Source of the DNA: Liquidambar formosana
Taxonomy: Eukaryota > Streptophyta > Magnoliopsida > Saxifragales > Altingiaceae
DNA: 64,000 bases
Assembly: GCA_039720395.1 (NCBI GenBank)
Contig: JBBPBK010000108.1
Location: forward strand, 126,001 to 190,000
Direction of reading: 5' to 3'
How positions within the stretch are numbered: position 1 is the first letter of the stretch; every line of letters begins with the position of its first letter. Of the stretch, positions 1 to 11,412 are shown one piece after another. The notes under the pieces were generated by a model that worked only from the letters and a program-made list of their open reading frames with translations, made no database searches and was not told where the DNA came from. The position numbers were made by a program, and so were the translations under genes.

Positions 1-1
1 T

Positions 2-430
2 TATGTACTTTCTTCTAAGCCATTTAGTAAAGTAGAGTCTCATTTTGCTGAACTAATTGCTATTAGGAGACATTATATCTATTTTCTCATTCTGAATGGT
101 TGGGGCAAAGGAAAATAGTAGTTAAAAGTGATTCCTCTAACACGGTTTCATGGGTTTCCAAGTCATTATCGATGTCGTGGAGGTATTGCTTTGAGTGACG
201 ATATACAGAGGATCTGTTGGATCAGTCACACCCATTGAGAAGGGAATCATTTTGCAGGTTTTTGGAAGAAACTTGGCATCGGTAGGTCTGAGGCTTTTGG
301 GGTATGGTTGTAAGGGTTTTAGATGGTGTAGCTTCTTGGGTTGGTGTGCTGTAGTTGTTGTATCTTATGATAATTCTCAATCAGTTCAAGTAAAGGGCAA
401 GATATGGGCTGTGCTCAGCCTTTTGATGTT
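2..430 (+). pseudogene. LINE RNase H remnant (3' part of a non-LTR retrotransposon)
   Basis: Positions 2-60 translate to an RNase H-like segment (FSKVESHFAELIAIR) of the type at the 3' end of plant LINE polyproteins. The frame then shifts near position 80, and the following codons (VVKSDSSNTVSWVSKS) continue the same domain in another frame. The open frame at 195-434 has no independent support. The element enters from the left edge, so its size is unknown. T-rich sequence to ~850 looks like its 3' untranslated part. Dead copy; family assignment rests on motif reading only. Confidence 0.55.
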
Positions 431-878
431 GTAGCTGTGGAGTCTTCAGTGGACCTCATTTTTTTTCTACTGGCTGTGTAACTGTTAAAGAGGCTTGGGT
501 CAAAGTTACTTGGTGTTTTCTTAATCTTGCTAGCTTGTATTGGAAATGGGGTCGGTAGTTGGTATTTGTGATATTATGCTTTAATGGTTGGTGTAGGTGT
601 GTGTGAGTGTGTGTGGTGTGTTTTTTTTTTGGCTATTGGTATTGTTGGTATTCTTTTTTTGTATTTAGATGATTTTTGGTTTGAGGTCATTTTGGAGTGT
701 GATTTTGGCTTTTCAGCGGACTTGTTTGTTGGGTTTGTAAATATGTGTCAAGATGTAATTTAGATGTTGGGGTTTTTATTGGGTGTTCTTATGTAGACAT
801 GCTTAATGGTATAGTTTTTTGGATGGGTCTACTAAGATCTTGTGTTTTGCTAAGCTTAGGTTATGAAGAGTTGCTTCT

Positions 879-2560
879 TTTTTCCTTTTTGATAAAGACA
901 ATTTTATTCACAAAAAGAAGGGCCAAGACCCATAAACAAAGTATACCAAAAGTATGCCTAATAAAGCAACCAAAAACCATAGAAGCAAGGATTCCCTAAA
1001 TCCTGGAAATTTCTCCATTCTAATAAAAACTCGGAACTAATCCAGCAAAAAAGAAGTCCTATACAAGTATACTTTAACTGCTCAAAGGATGACTCAATAG
1101 CCCTTTTGTTCCTTTCCTGCCAAATTTTCCAAAAGATTCCATGGGGGACTATCTTCCAAACCCTCTTATTCCTGCTCCTACACCTCTAAGACCCCAACAC
1201 TTGACAAATAAAAGCTAGCAACACCTGCCAAACCCCAAAAATGCCGAAGCAAATACCCAAATCTCTGCTGCCACCTCACAATAGGTGGTCTACTATCTCC
1301 AACCCAGCTTTTCACATCATACACCTACTGGGCAAAGCAAAGCCCCACATCTGAAGCACATGAATAATAAGACACTTTCCCCATGTTGTAGGCCAACCGA
1401 AGGGACTGAAGGCAACAAAATTTGAGCCACCAAAAAGGATATACCCCCGGGATCAACCAATGACTTATAAAGGGACTTGACTGAGAACCTCACATTAGCA
1501 CATCCACTCTAGGTAATCCTATCCTCCACTTCCCTCTCTATCATCACACCATACAACAATGCAAGAAAAGCCTCTACCTCCCTTTACTTCCTAGTCATGT
1601 AGATGTCTGATGAAAGTCACATTCCAAGCTGGAACCTCTCCCATCTACTCCACATATGCTGCAACCCATCCCTCTCTATTTATTGCAATATCACAAATGG
1701 AGGAGAACTCCAAAAATGCTCTCTCCAATACCACACATCAAACCAAAACTTCCCGTTCCCTGTCCCCTATCTTAAATATCACCTTTCTAGCAAAATGAAT
1801 CAACTCTCCCACAATAGACTTTCAGAGCCCCCACCCATGAGGCCTTAAGAGAAAGCTTAGGCCATCAATCCCCTTCCTCATTCCCGTACTTCTCTACCAC
1901 CACCTTCTGCCACAGGGCACTTCGTTCCACAACAAATCTCCATAGTCACTTACCTAATATCGCATTTTTAACCTACACTAATTGCCTCAACACCAAACCA
2001 CTAACCTCTTTAGGAGAACAGATGACTTTCCATTTGACAAAATGAAAATTATGCTCGCATAATCCCTCCCAAAAGGAAATCTATATGAAAATTCTCTAAT
2101 ATGCTAGCCACTGATGCTGGAATCCTAAAAAGTGACATATAGTAAGTGGGCTAACATGCTAAAGTACTACGGATCAAAGTTAGCAAACCCCTCATGGATA
2201 GATACCCCTTCTTCCACCACTTAACCTTTTCTTGAACCTTTCTACCACCAAATTTCCAACAACCTTAGACTTAAATAGAGCACCCAATTGTAGTCCCAAG
2301 TATGAGGATAGAAGGGTTCCCACACCACAACCCAAATTTGTCGCTAGCTCCTCAACCCCTACCCCCTTGCCAATCCCAATCAATTTATTTTTCTCCATAT
2401 TTATCTTTAATCCTGAGACTGCTTCAAAACAAAGAAGGATACATCTCAAATGCCACCTAAATGCCTCGTGTAGTGTGGAAGGTATAGGCAGGATGCCCCT
2501 TGACATTATGAACCAAGGGTGCGTAAGTATCCCACCTATACCATGCCACCACATGACCTA
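879..2560 (-). mobile_element. 5'-truncated LINE, reverse transcriptase C-terminal part and zf-RVT region
   Basis: On the minus strand 2554-2192 is open for 120 codons and reads as the later part of a LINE reverse transcriptase (FEAVSGLKINMEKNKLIGIG, then an SSYLGLQLGA box). Downstream, between 2190 and 1000, broken frames keep the hallmark of the zf-RVT region, including FWKIWQERNKRAIE near 1140-1090. A-rich sequence on the minus strand near 910-879 would be the 3' tail. Several stops and frameshifts make it a dead copy. It meets the plus-strand LINE remnant at 1-850 tail to tail. Confidence 0.75.
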
Positions 2561-2985
2561 AGGTGTACCATGTGGAATAGGGAAGGAGCTAACAGGACTC
2601 CCCTTAACACTAGGCATTAAGGATGGGCTAACATTCATACTTACAACTCACTAAGCCACATCAAAAGTGCCCTGTAAGGCAAGGAAGGCACAAGTGGGAC
2701 ACGTTTTAGCATCAAGGTATTAGGAGTACGTTGATGTTCTTACTTATACTTTCCCATCATATTAACTATGCCTTATGTGGCAAATAAGGCATGAGTGGGA
2801 TAGCCTTTGGCATCAAGTAGCCAAGGGCAGGTAGACATCCTTACTTACACCTTGCCACTCCACATCCTTCAGTGTGCCTTAAATGGCAAGGAATGCTTAG
2901 GATAACCTTTAACACCAATATGTTAAAGGTGGGAAGAAATCCTCCCCTAACCTCACCATCACAAATTGTCTGTAAGGGTGCTATG
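2540..2985. repeat. degenerate tandem repeat, about four units of ~105 bp
   Basis: Related blocks follow each other starting near 2544, 2668, 2771 and 2874. Each has a 'gcctta..tggcaa..aaggc' part, then 'gtgggata', 'ggcatcaag', 'acatccttacttacac' and a closing 'ttgccactcc' type segment. The units differ at many positions, so this is an old array, perhaps the 5' part of the LTR-like sequence that follows. Confidence 0.5.
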
Positions 2986-3801
2986 GTGTTACCCACCACA
3001 GTGTGATTATCAACCCCAGCTTCCCACTAGGAGATTAAAGGACAACGTCATAATTGATTGAATGTTCTTGGCCAACAGTTGTTAGAAAATGCCAACAGCC
3101 ACACTTTGGGAGGTGGACAAAGGAAGAGAAAACTTGCCAAAAACCACATTTTGCACAAAATGCCAGGCTTGGAGAACAATTTGAGAAGTGATACATGGCT
3201 TAAAGCATAACTGTTAGTGGAAAGACACAGGTAGACACATTTTCTTGTAGCAGAAGGAATATTCTTTGATCCAACCAACTATGAATGGACACATGGCAGA
3301 TGCCGTCAGGAGATGGTTATCCTAGGCTTCTATATAAGGAAAACCTAATGCACTGTGTATAGGGAAGAGAGAATGAGTGACTAAAGAAAGAGAAAAGGAG
3401 GGGAGAGGAAGAAAACCTCCATTATACTGATGTAATCATATTTTCCACTATGAAACCCTCATCACCACCATGGTTTTTCCCCATTATTCTAAGGGTTTTC
3501 CACGTAAAATCGGTCTTTTCTTCTCTTTCCTCTCCTTTTTATTCTTTCCAACTAATGCTTGTATCTGCCTTGGTATGTATGTGATATGCTTGGCACGACT
3601 GTGACGGCATATTGCCAATAGCCTAAGGATATAATTGGACAGTAACATCCTTGGTAGATAGAGGGATCTGACCGTGAAAAATTCCCTCAATAGTTTATCT
3701 GTTTGTTTGTCGATAGTCTGTCTGCCTGCCCTTGTGCGAAATGGGGCTGCACGTGAGGGTGTGTGTTAGCTTGATATACATTATTGGATCATTCCTTAAC
3801 A
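2986..3801 (+). mobile_element. LTR-like fragment (possible solo LTR)
   Basis: The segment has a TATA-like 'tctatataagg' near 3329, a purine-rich stretch, and near 3470-3510 the pattern 'ggtttttcccc...gggttttccacgtaaa' that is common in the R/U5 part of plant Copia LTRs and recurs in the complete LTR at 8830-8865. A 'ttaaca' end at 3796-3801 is followed by 'acttaagcttttg', typical of sequence just after such LTRs. No matching second LTR or target duplication was found, so the left border is uncertain. Confidence 0.4.
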
Positions 3802-5092
3802 ACTTAAGCTTTTGTGATTAAGTGGTGTTCAAAAAGTAGGAAACAAAACTAGGAAGCACAATCCAAAAGAAAAAAAAAATTATATATATATCGATTAGGA
3901 ACTTTAAAAACTTAATGAGAAATTTGAATAAAATAAATATTAATGCTCGAAATTTTGTTCGAAAAGTCAAAAAAAGTAAACTAAATGTTAAAAATAAATA
4001 ATTAATTAAGAAATATTATAAATCATATGGAAAGAGGCTTGAAAATCATCAATAAATATAATAATAAAAATCAAGCAATTTATTGGAAACGTTTTTCTCA
4101 CATATTTCCTCCTTAGGGTTTTGAGAGAGTTTCTAAAATGTTCCCTAACGTTTCCTACGGGTTCCATAACATTTTCCCAAAATATTATCCAGAGGTTGTC
4201 AATGGTTTCCAAAATATTTCTCCTAAATTTTCTAAAACTTTCATCCCAGCTTCAAAAACAGTTTCAGGTAACACAAGTTGACCACCTAAACTTAGGTTTC
4301 CTAGAAATTATGTTGTAGAACTTCATAAATGCCACTTCAAGAGGGAAAATTCTTCTTAAAGGACTGTTGCATGATCCAGTTAACCCTATATTACCAAAAA
4401 AATTTGTATACAATGTGATGCCTAACAAGAAAACCTAAATTGGTCCTTAAAGAGAACATCAAATCTGAATAAAAATATAATTTTAATCCTAATATAATCT
4501 ACTAAGTTTTCAACTTAAAAGCCTAAGCAAAGGGCCTAACAAGTATATGAAGTCATGTCAATCCCAATATTTGGGTCGGGTCTATCAGGAGGACAACAAA
4601 GATGAGCTCATGAATGATAATGATAAAAGTCCAAGAACGACATACTCTAATACCATGTTAAATTTCCATACTAAAACCCTAAGCTATTAGTTGGAGGGCC
4701 AAACAAGTATATGAAGTCATGTTAGACCCAATATTTGGGCAATGTAGGATGTGGTATATGCCAACATAATCTAAATAAATCTTCAATGTTTATAAAAGAC
4801 CAATATACCAGATAGGATTATAATACATACTCTAGCCAACAAAAGGTTGCAAGGAAAGGAAACTATTTTTTCAGAATCGGCCTAATTTTATGACCAAATA
4901 AGTGCATTTCTAACCCATGAATTGTCAAAAAGTATCACTTAACGGAGAACGAACCGCAACAAAATCCAAGCAACCGTAGGGATTAATAATTCATTACTAG
5001 CAATACCAAACAATAAGAAAATATACTGATTGAAATTCAACAAAGTTCCATCATTTCTTCCAGTCTTGGTCATCGATGAAAACTCTAAATTT

Positions 5093-5095
<3 letters not shown>
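3802..5095. other. no gene seen; AT-rich with LTR debris
   Basis: No coding frame is supported. Two related ~60-bp blocks sharing 'aagtatatgaagtcatgt' and 'cccaatatttggg' lie at ~4515-4580 and ~4675-4745. Between them 'ctctaataccatgtt' resembles the complement of a tRNA-Met primer-binding site, which suggests a decayed minus-strand LTR retrotransposon end. The rest is AT-rich sequence with no feature I can name. Confidence 0.3.
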
Positions 5096-5129
<34 letters not shown>

Positions 5130-5178
5130 TTTATTTGCAGATATACATATATAGCGAGAGAGAGAGAGAGAGACGTAC
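5096..5178. repeat. (TA)n and (GA)n microsatellites
   Basis: A (TA)n tract at about 5097-5127 and a (GA)n tract at about 5155-5173 flank the start of the putative intron of the DHHC-like fragment. Confidence 0.9.
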
Positions 5179-5346
5179 ATTGTTACCCTTCCAAACATGA
5201 TAGAGCCTCTTGCGTTTGGGAGGGGCCAAGCCTTCGGCATTAGATGAATCATTCCCATTTGGATTTTTGCTTCTGCTCATGTTGTTTTTTTTAAAAAATT
5301 TTTTATTCTTTTTCACATCTGAGACATTTGATGAAAATGAAATCAA
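5179..5346 (-). pseudogene. orphan first exon of a DHHC-type palmitoyltransferase (putative)
   Basis: The minus strand encodes a basic N-terminus followed by PPKRKRLYHVWKGNN. That matches the conserved 'KR.Y.VWKG.N' start of plant DHHC S-acyltransferases, which normally continues into a 'GGRLIFGPD' segment. Right after GGTAACAAT the minus strand has GTACGT, a plausible splice donor, at the point where exon 1 ends in this family. Start could be at 5346 or at the internal Met at 5280. No second exon (GGRLIFGPD, four TM helices, DHHC) is recognisable down to position 1, where LINE and LTR debris lies instead. I read this as a truncated gene fragment. If the next exon lies left of the window it could still be a gene with a very long intron. 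Family call is from memory of the motif. Confidence 0.4.
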
Positions 5347-5777
5347 TTATGGGCATTTGGCAATGTGATTAAAACAAGATTTCTCAAGTAAGAATGCGAA
5401 AGGAAGGGGAAGGAGTCGCTATCTCTTTCTCTCTCGAGATCAATAACTGCTTCCCCTTCTCTCCATTGCCTCACGTCCAAATCTCAACAATGCCCTCTCT
5501 CTCTCTGTCTCTAACAACTTCCAGTCGGATGCTGTAACGATTCTGAATGTCTAAAATTCGAGCGGCCTTTTCGCGGGGTCAAACATAAAATGTGAACAGA
5601 AGGCAAATATTTACCAATCGATTTGTGAGGTATTTACAGTAAGGCCACATTGTTTTTTTTTTATTGTATATTTGTCTTTTTTTTTTTTTTTTGGAATGTT
5701 CTATTTTCTTCTTATATTTCATAATATGTCTTTATGAGATGAAATAAATAAATAAATATATATATATATATATAAGG
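5347..5777. other. CT-rich sequence upstream of the DHHC-like exon
   Basis: Pyrimidine-rich tracts on the plus strand near 5400-5515 are GA-rich on the minus strand, as in a 5' UTR of the minus-strand fragment. Poly(T) tracts occur at 5650-5693 and an (ATAA)n/(TA)n tract at 5743-5774. No coding frame is supported. Confidence 0.3.
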
Positions 5778-5918
5778 TTGATCATGTGTGGGATATCCCA
5801 GACTATCCCATTCGATTACGACCGTCCGTGGATGACACGCGCGCATTCACGCATGCTCATGTCGCTCACGGACGGCTGTGATCGTACGGGATATCCAAGA
5901 TATCCCGCACATGATCAA
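5778..5918. mobile_element. 141-bp palindromic MITE with ~53-bp arms
   Basis: The left arm 5778-5830 begins TTGATCATGTGTGGGATATC and the right arm 5866-5918 is its near reverse complement, with a GC-rich loop (5831-5865) rich in CGCGCG/GCATGC. It is flanked on both sides by the same 'aaataaataaatatatata' microsatellite. No transposase. The superfamily is unclear because the flanks are low complexity and a target duplication cannot be fixed. Confidence 0.7.
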
Positions 5919-5920
5919 AG

Positions 5921-5928
5921 CTAAATAA

Positions 5929-5995
<67 letters not shown>
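5921..5995. repeat. compound microsatellite (TAAA)n-(TA)n-(GA)n
   Basis: Simple-sequence tract directly right of the palindromic MITE. A 'ctgatcatgaacaggata' at 5999-6016 just beyond resembles the MITE terminus. Confidence 0.9.
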
Positions 5996-5998
<3 letters not shown>

Positions 5999-6536
5999 CT
6001 GATCATGAACAGGATACCACCTCTTTTAATCCCCTTCTCTCACACTTGGAGAACATCAAATTTACAAATTTTGTTGTTTTTTGAGCTATGGTGTAATTAA
6101 GATTAGTCCTTGCATTGAAAAGTTTAGAACAAATTAGTACTAATTATTTTTGAAGATCTCGGAGGGTGATTATTTTCAGGTCATCATGACTCTTATACAT
6201 GTTGATGATCGTTTTCTCAAGGTGCTTTCGATTCGCCTTCTTTTCCAGTCACAATAGATTTGCTATTTTGAGTCCAAGACTATGCTGCAAGACTTTAATT
6301 TCGTCTTAATTGTTCTATTATGGAATATAAGCATCACAATTGCAAGTCCAAGACAAAATGTTTTGGACCTTTTAAGTTTTTGCACATTTGTCATTCACTC
6401 GTCCGGTGTTGCACATCTTGCATGTCCTAAGATGAAGCTTCATCACTATACCACCTCCCTTCTTTCCTTTTTGCATATATCAATTTTACTTATTCATTTC
6501 CCATATTGTCCCTATATTCAAATCTATAACTTGTTG
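5996..6536. other. no gene seen
   Basis: AT-rich sequence with an 89-codon open frame at 6282-6551 that has no recognisable domain and runs into the hAT terminus, so I do not call it a gene. Confidence 0.3.
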
Positions 6537-6959
6537 CAGGGTCAATCCTAAGTTTTTTGGAGTACTAGGCAAACTCCTAAATTGGGGTCCTCTATACATA
6601 TTCATAGGCACAACAAAATTTATACCCAACAAATTTTTTTTCCTAATACACACAAAATTTGCTTATATATTTGATTACTAAAATTCGCTTATATAGATTA
6701 AAATCAAAAATAAATCTTTGTAGGAATTATAAATAAAATAAAATCTAATTTACTTCCTTTATAATTTAGAAAATTCACATATACAAGAAGAAGAAGAAAG
6801 CTAAACTAATGTAAAACTATTATACCAAAAAGAAATGAACCAACTGTACCAAAATATAACTTAAATATTACTCTTTTCACATTTTTAGCTACAAAATCAC
6901 TAATTAAGTTAAAATAATCAAGCTTTTTTATCATCATGTTCAATGGATAATATAGCTAA

Positions 6960-7210
6960 TCCAGTCAATCTTTCTTATGACATAGTGGAACGAAGGTAAG
7001 ATTTGATCAACTTTAACTTTGAAAAACTTATTTCTGTAGATGTAACTATAACTGGTATGGTCAACAATATTCTATAAGCAATCCAAGTGTTTGGGAAACA
7101 ACCGTCTATTTCTTTCAAATAATTCAGTACTTCAATTGGCCTTTTTACATTTGTTGCTAACACTTCTTTCAAGAACTTTAATTCTAAATATAAATCTCCC
7201 CCACTAATAT
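6960..7210 (-). pseudogene. hAT transposase C-terminal fragment, copy A
   Basis: The minus-strand frame 7172-6975 (65 codons) has EVLNYLKEIDGCFPNTWIAY, RILLTIPVIV and FSKLKLIKSYLRSTMS. This is the core of the hAT C-terminal dimerisation domain as found in plant proteins annotated zinc-finger MYM-type protein 1-like. The expected 'SAER.FSKLKLIK' box is altered here to STEISFSKLKLIK. The frame ends soon after and the copy is inactive. Confidence 0.75.
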
Positions 7211-7234
7211 CAAAGTGCCCTTTATCTGTATGTA

Positions 7235-7235
<1 letters not shown>

Positions 7236-7284
<49 letters not shown>
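7236..7284. repeat. (TA)n microsatellite
   Basis: About 24 TA units inside the hAT relic, just upstream (in minus-strand terms) of the transposase fragment. Confidence 0.95.
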
Positions 7285-7290
<6 letters not shown>

Positions 7291-7995
7291 AAAAGTAAAG
7301 AAATTAATTAATTAAAGAGAAAATGGTTTGAACGTTTGGTGTACCTAGCTTCTCTGTCTAAAAGGTAATCAGATACTTCTAATCTTCCAAATAGAATTTT
7401 GATATGATCTTATTTGATTAGGTTGAAGGCTGTGAGAGGTTGAGTGCACTAAAAGAGGGAGAGAGGAGAAGGTTGGAGGTTGGAGGTTAATTGACAGAGG
7501 CATTAGATCTGATTGATTTAGAGTTAAAGGTTTTGTTTTGTTTTTTTAATTTTTTTAATTTTTTGGTTTTGGGCTTGAGTGAGTAGATTATTTGGCTATT
7601 TGGCTTATTATACATAGACTTGGGTTAGGAACTTAGGAATTATTTGGGGCCCTTAAACTTAGATTGGGGCCTTTGCTCATCTAGTTATTAAAAGAAGGCA
7701 GTTATCACAACCCCTCAACTTTATTTATAAACCCTACGTATTTTCACTTTTCAAGATCTTATGAAATATATAAAAACTTTTTATGAAAACTAGTCTATAG
7801 TCCACAAAAAAACACTATTTTGAACAACTTTGTAGAATGAAATTTTTCCAAAATCCATTGTTTAAGCATTTTTTGACCATTTACACTCCATTTCATTTTT
7901 ACAAAAACGAAAATTATAAATAGCCAAAAAGTCTACTTAAAAAACAAATTTTGAAAAAAAAATTATTCTACAAAGTTATTCAAAATAATGTTTTT

Positions 7996-9025
7996 TGTAA
8001 AGTCCATGTTTTTTATGTTGTCAAATTCCGTGCCAAAGTGTGGTTGAGTCTTGGGTCAATTGAAGACATGTGAAGCTGCAAAGGTGCGTTAAATTTCAAG
8101 TGTTGAAAGCTATGCGGCTCACACTCAATCGTAGGGAAGGTAAGTGACTTAGTTGCCCTATACCTTAGTTAGAAAATTGTTTTTAAACATCTCTTTGTTT
8201 TCAAGGATGTTTAAAAAATATTTTTAAAAGGTTTTTAAGGTTTTATGCAAAACAGGGCATCCCAATCGATTCAAGGTTAGGGGCCGATCGATCGGTGCTA
8301 TTTTAAAAATGGTTTTTTGCTACTACCTACCCCGATCGATTGAGGTTAAGGGCCCGATCGATCGAGCTTCGTAAAAATCATTTTTTTTTTGTTTTAAAAA
8401 ACCTTCCTATTTGACCTGATTTCATTCCCTATTCTTTTGGGGTTTCTTAGTCTCTATATATAGAGGCTATTATAATAGAAGAGACTAAGCAAGTCTCTCC
8501 CTATTAGGGTTTTCATTGTTCATCTTTTTAAAACCTCTCTAGAGCACTTTAACCTAGGTTTTCATTGATATGATCTAGAGATTATCAAACCACACACCAT
8601 TCACAACCTTGAGTGTTTGTGAGACCATTGCGATGGTGATCGAGCTTGCGAGTTCGTGATTGAAAGCATCGCTGTGAAAGAGGTCGGTTGCGACCAAAGC
8701 CGTGACGACGGAGATCAATCGTGTGTGATCGTGGGAGTGAAGACAACTGCATGAGCCCTTGTGTGGTCTGTAAGTGTGTCTTATACTCGTTGATTTCATA
8801 GTGGATTAGCTTTAACTGGACGAGGTCCCGTAGTTTTTCCCTGCTAGGGTTTTCCACGTAAAAATTGTCTTATGATATTTTTCCCGCTTTATGGTTTAAT
8901 TATTGTGTAATTGATTGATAGATTTTAGGGTTTGAATTGATTGGATAAAAATTGGGTAAAATAAATTAAAATACCTATTCAACCCCCCTTCTAGGTATTA
9001 CAAGCTTGGTAAAACTAGAATTTTA
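7996..9025 (+). repeat. 5' LTR of the gag-only element
   Basis: Starts TGTAAAGTCCATG and aligns along its whole length with 13277-14304. A TATA motif 'ctctatatatagagg' lies near 8453-8467. Two pairs of CGATCGATCG-type palindromes occur at 8266-8365. The original terminal CA has become TA in this copy. Confidence 0.9.
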
Positions 9026-9027
9026 AT

Positions 9028-9039
9028 TGGTATTAGAGC
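9028..9039 (+). promoter_or_regulatory. primer-binding site (tRNA-iMet)
   Basis: TGGTATTAGAGC, two bases after the 5' LTR, differs by one base from the usual TGGTATCAGAGC complement of initiator tRNA-Met. Confidence 0.85.
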
Positions 9040-9120
9040 GTAGGTTCACTCTTAAGGTTTAACAGCCTGAGTGTTGGTATTTTCATTCGATTCCGGTAGT
9101 ATAGAGCCTGTCAAACCTTC

Positions 9121-11412
9121 AATACTTATTTTAATGGTAAGGATTATGGGTACTGGAAGGCTCTTATGCGAGCCTATCTTAAATCAATTGATGAGAGAGT
9201 GTGGCTTGCTGTGATTGATGGATACAATCCATCTATGGTGATGGTGGAAGGTACTTTCATTAAAAAGCCTAAAGATAAATGGACCAAAGAAGATTATGAA
9301 GATTTGAAATGGAATTCTAAAGGTATCCATGCTATTTTCAGTGGGATATCCCGAGATGAATTTCGAAGGGTAGCCCATTGTGAGTTAGCAAAAGAGGCTT
9401 GGAATATCCTTGAAAAAACTCATAAAGGAACATTATTTATGAGAAACACTAAAATTCACTAAAATTCAAATGCTTACTGCCTTGTATGAACAAGAGACAA
9501 TGAAAGAAGATGAAGTGTTTAATGAGTTTAATGCTAGATTGAGTGATATTGTCAATTCTAGGTTTTCCTTAGGTGATGTTATGTCTGATGCTACAATCAA
9601 TAGGAAAATCCTTAGATCTTTGCCTATTAGGTTTCTTCCTAAGATTATTTCCATTGAAGATAATAAAGATTTAGATACCATGAAAAAAGAAGACTTGGTT
9701 GGTGAAATTTAGAATTATGAGATGAAGTTTTTCAAACCTAAGAAAGAACTTAAGAACACTAGAATTGTCTTGAGTACTGTAAGTGAGAAGTCTAGCAGAC
9801 ATGATTCTAGGACTAATTCTGAATTTGATATTTTTGAGGAGGACATTGCCTACTTTGTTAAAAATTTTAAGAAATTCTTCAGAAATCGTAGAGGTAGTGT
9901 TTCTAATTCTAGAAATAGTAATGGTGATAGCTCTAGTAGGAACAATGGATCTAACTTTAGCAAAGGTAGTGGTTTAAGTTTCAATAAGGATAGGAGGGAT
10001 ACAAATAGGTCTAGATCTCAGTCTAGAACTCAGGGGGAGAGACTAAATGAAATGAATAATGAGAGAGATAAAATTCAATATTATGAATGTCATGGTTACA
10101 GTTATATTGCTCTTGAATGTACTAATATTAAGAAGAAATAAAGTAGTGGTCAAAAAAATGGAAAGGGGTATAATACTACTTTGAGTGACAGTAAAACTGA
10201 GTCTAAGTCTGAGAATTCCTTTCAAGAAGAAGAAGATAACTCCAATTTCATGGCCTTTACTTCTATTCACCAGTTTAATGATAAAATCTCATCAAGTGTT
10301 ATTGATTCTGAGAGTCAGGGGGAGTCTGAAAAAGATGAGATTAATTCTGAAAATTCTGAAAATGTGATTGAATCTGACGAAGAAGAAGAAGACCTTTAAT
10401 TAGCTTATGATAAGTTGTTTGAAGAGTGTTTAAAAACCAAAAATTCTAATAAATCTTTATGCATTAAGGTTAGAACTTTTGAGAAAGAGATAGAGACTTT
10501 AAAGATGAAATTGTCTGAATCTAAGAGTCATGAGAGTCAGTTGAGCACTCAGAAAGCACTTCTTGCTAATGAGGTGGTTCGACTTGAAAGGAGAAGTTTG
10601 AGTTGTCTGAGTCTAGGAAGAGTCTTGAGCTGAGAGTAGTAAATATTGAGAAAGACTTGAAGACTAAGATAAGAGATCTTAAGAAAATGTCAAAAGGTAA
10701 GGAGACCTTAAACAAGTTGTTAAGTGTAGGGCAGAGTTCTAGTGATAGGCGTGGTTTAAGTTTTCTTAGTGATAGGGTTACTTCTAATTCATCTAAAACC
10801 ATGTTTGTCAAGGCTCAAGAATCTCAAGTTATTTAGTCTGTTATTCCTCCACCTATTGTGCCTTTAAAGCAAGTCCCTACCTGTATCCATTGTGGCTTGA
10901 AATGACATATTAGACCTAGATGCCCAGTCCTAAGGAAAAATCAAGAGTTACCTAGGAAGAGTCCACCTAGGAAGGTAGATAGTGACTTCCATAGGCAAGT
11001 GAAAAGGTTTAATGGATATGATATTCGTTATGTTTGGAATAGATCATCTCTTAGAAGTCCTCTTGTGTGTTACCATTGTGGTGAGGTTGGTCATATTCGA
11101 CCTAATTTTTTTCATCTTAGGAATGATTCTTCTAGGGCTTCTAGAAATTCTATCTTAAGTTGGGACAATGTAGGTGAGTATCTTAGGAAGTTGTGTCGGG
11201 AGGTTTCTGATTTGAGATAGATTGCCCATAGAGGATTAGACACTTCTTCTTATGATCCTATAAGTGATTCTATACAAGCTGTGAGTTTTCCTAGAGAGAG
11301 ATTCATTGCTAGGAAAGAATGGGTGAAGAAAAAGGATTCTGAATGCCTTACCCCTCTTGTTAGTGTTGTGCAAAAGGATAAGAGTAAAGGCATTGTGCTA
11401 GATTCTGGTTGA
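9121..11412 (+). pseudogene. Copia gag, broken, ending at the first residues of protease
   Basis: The frame at 9121-9462 begins with a gag N-terminus (FNGKDYGYWKALMRAYL) and carries the UBN2-type capsid region. A 10-bp tandem duplication at 9448-9467 shifts the frame; the capsid continues in the next frame (9470-9712, ...NEFNARLSDIVNS...), followed by an in-frame TAG. Three CCHC-like zinc knuckles follow at about 10075-10120, 10880-10925 and 11068-11118, each with a lost residue or stop, separated by an acidic, coiled-coil-like stretch near 10180-10630. Near 11390 the residues IVLDSG match the start of a Copia protease, then homology stops. Inactive. Confidence 0.8.

Noticed and set aside
195..434. 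79-codon plus-strand frame as a gene
   Set aside because: It lies in a shifted frame of the LINE RNase H/3' region and has no domain of its own.
1603..2561. plus-strand frames over the LINE as genes
   Set aside because: They are shadows of the minus-strand reverse transcriptase, which has clear landmarks.
2540..2985. CRISPR-like array
   Set aside because: The repeats are long, diverged and without unique spacers; the organism is a plant.
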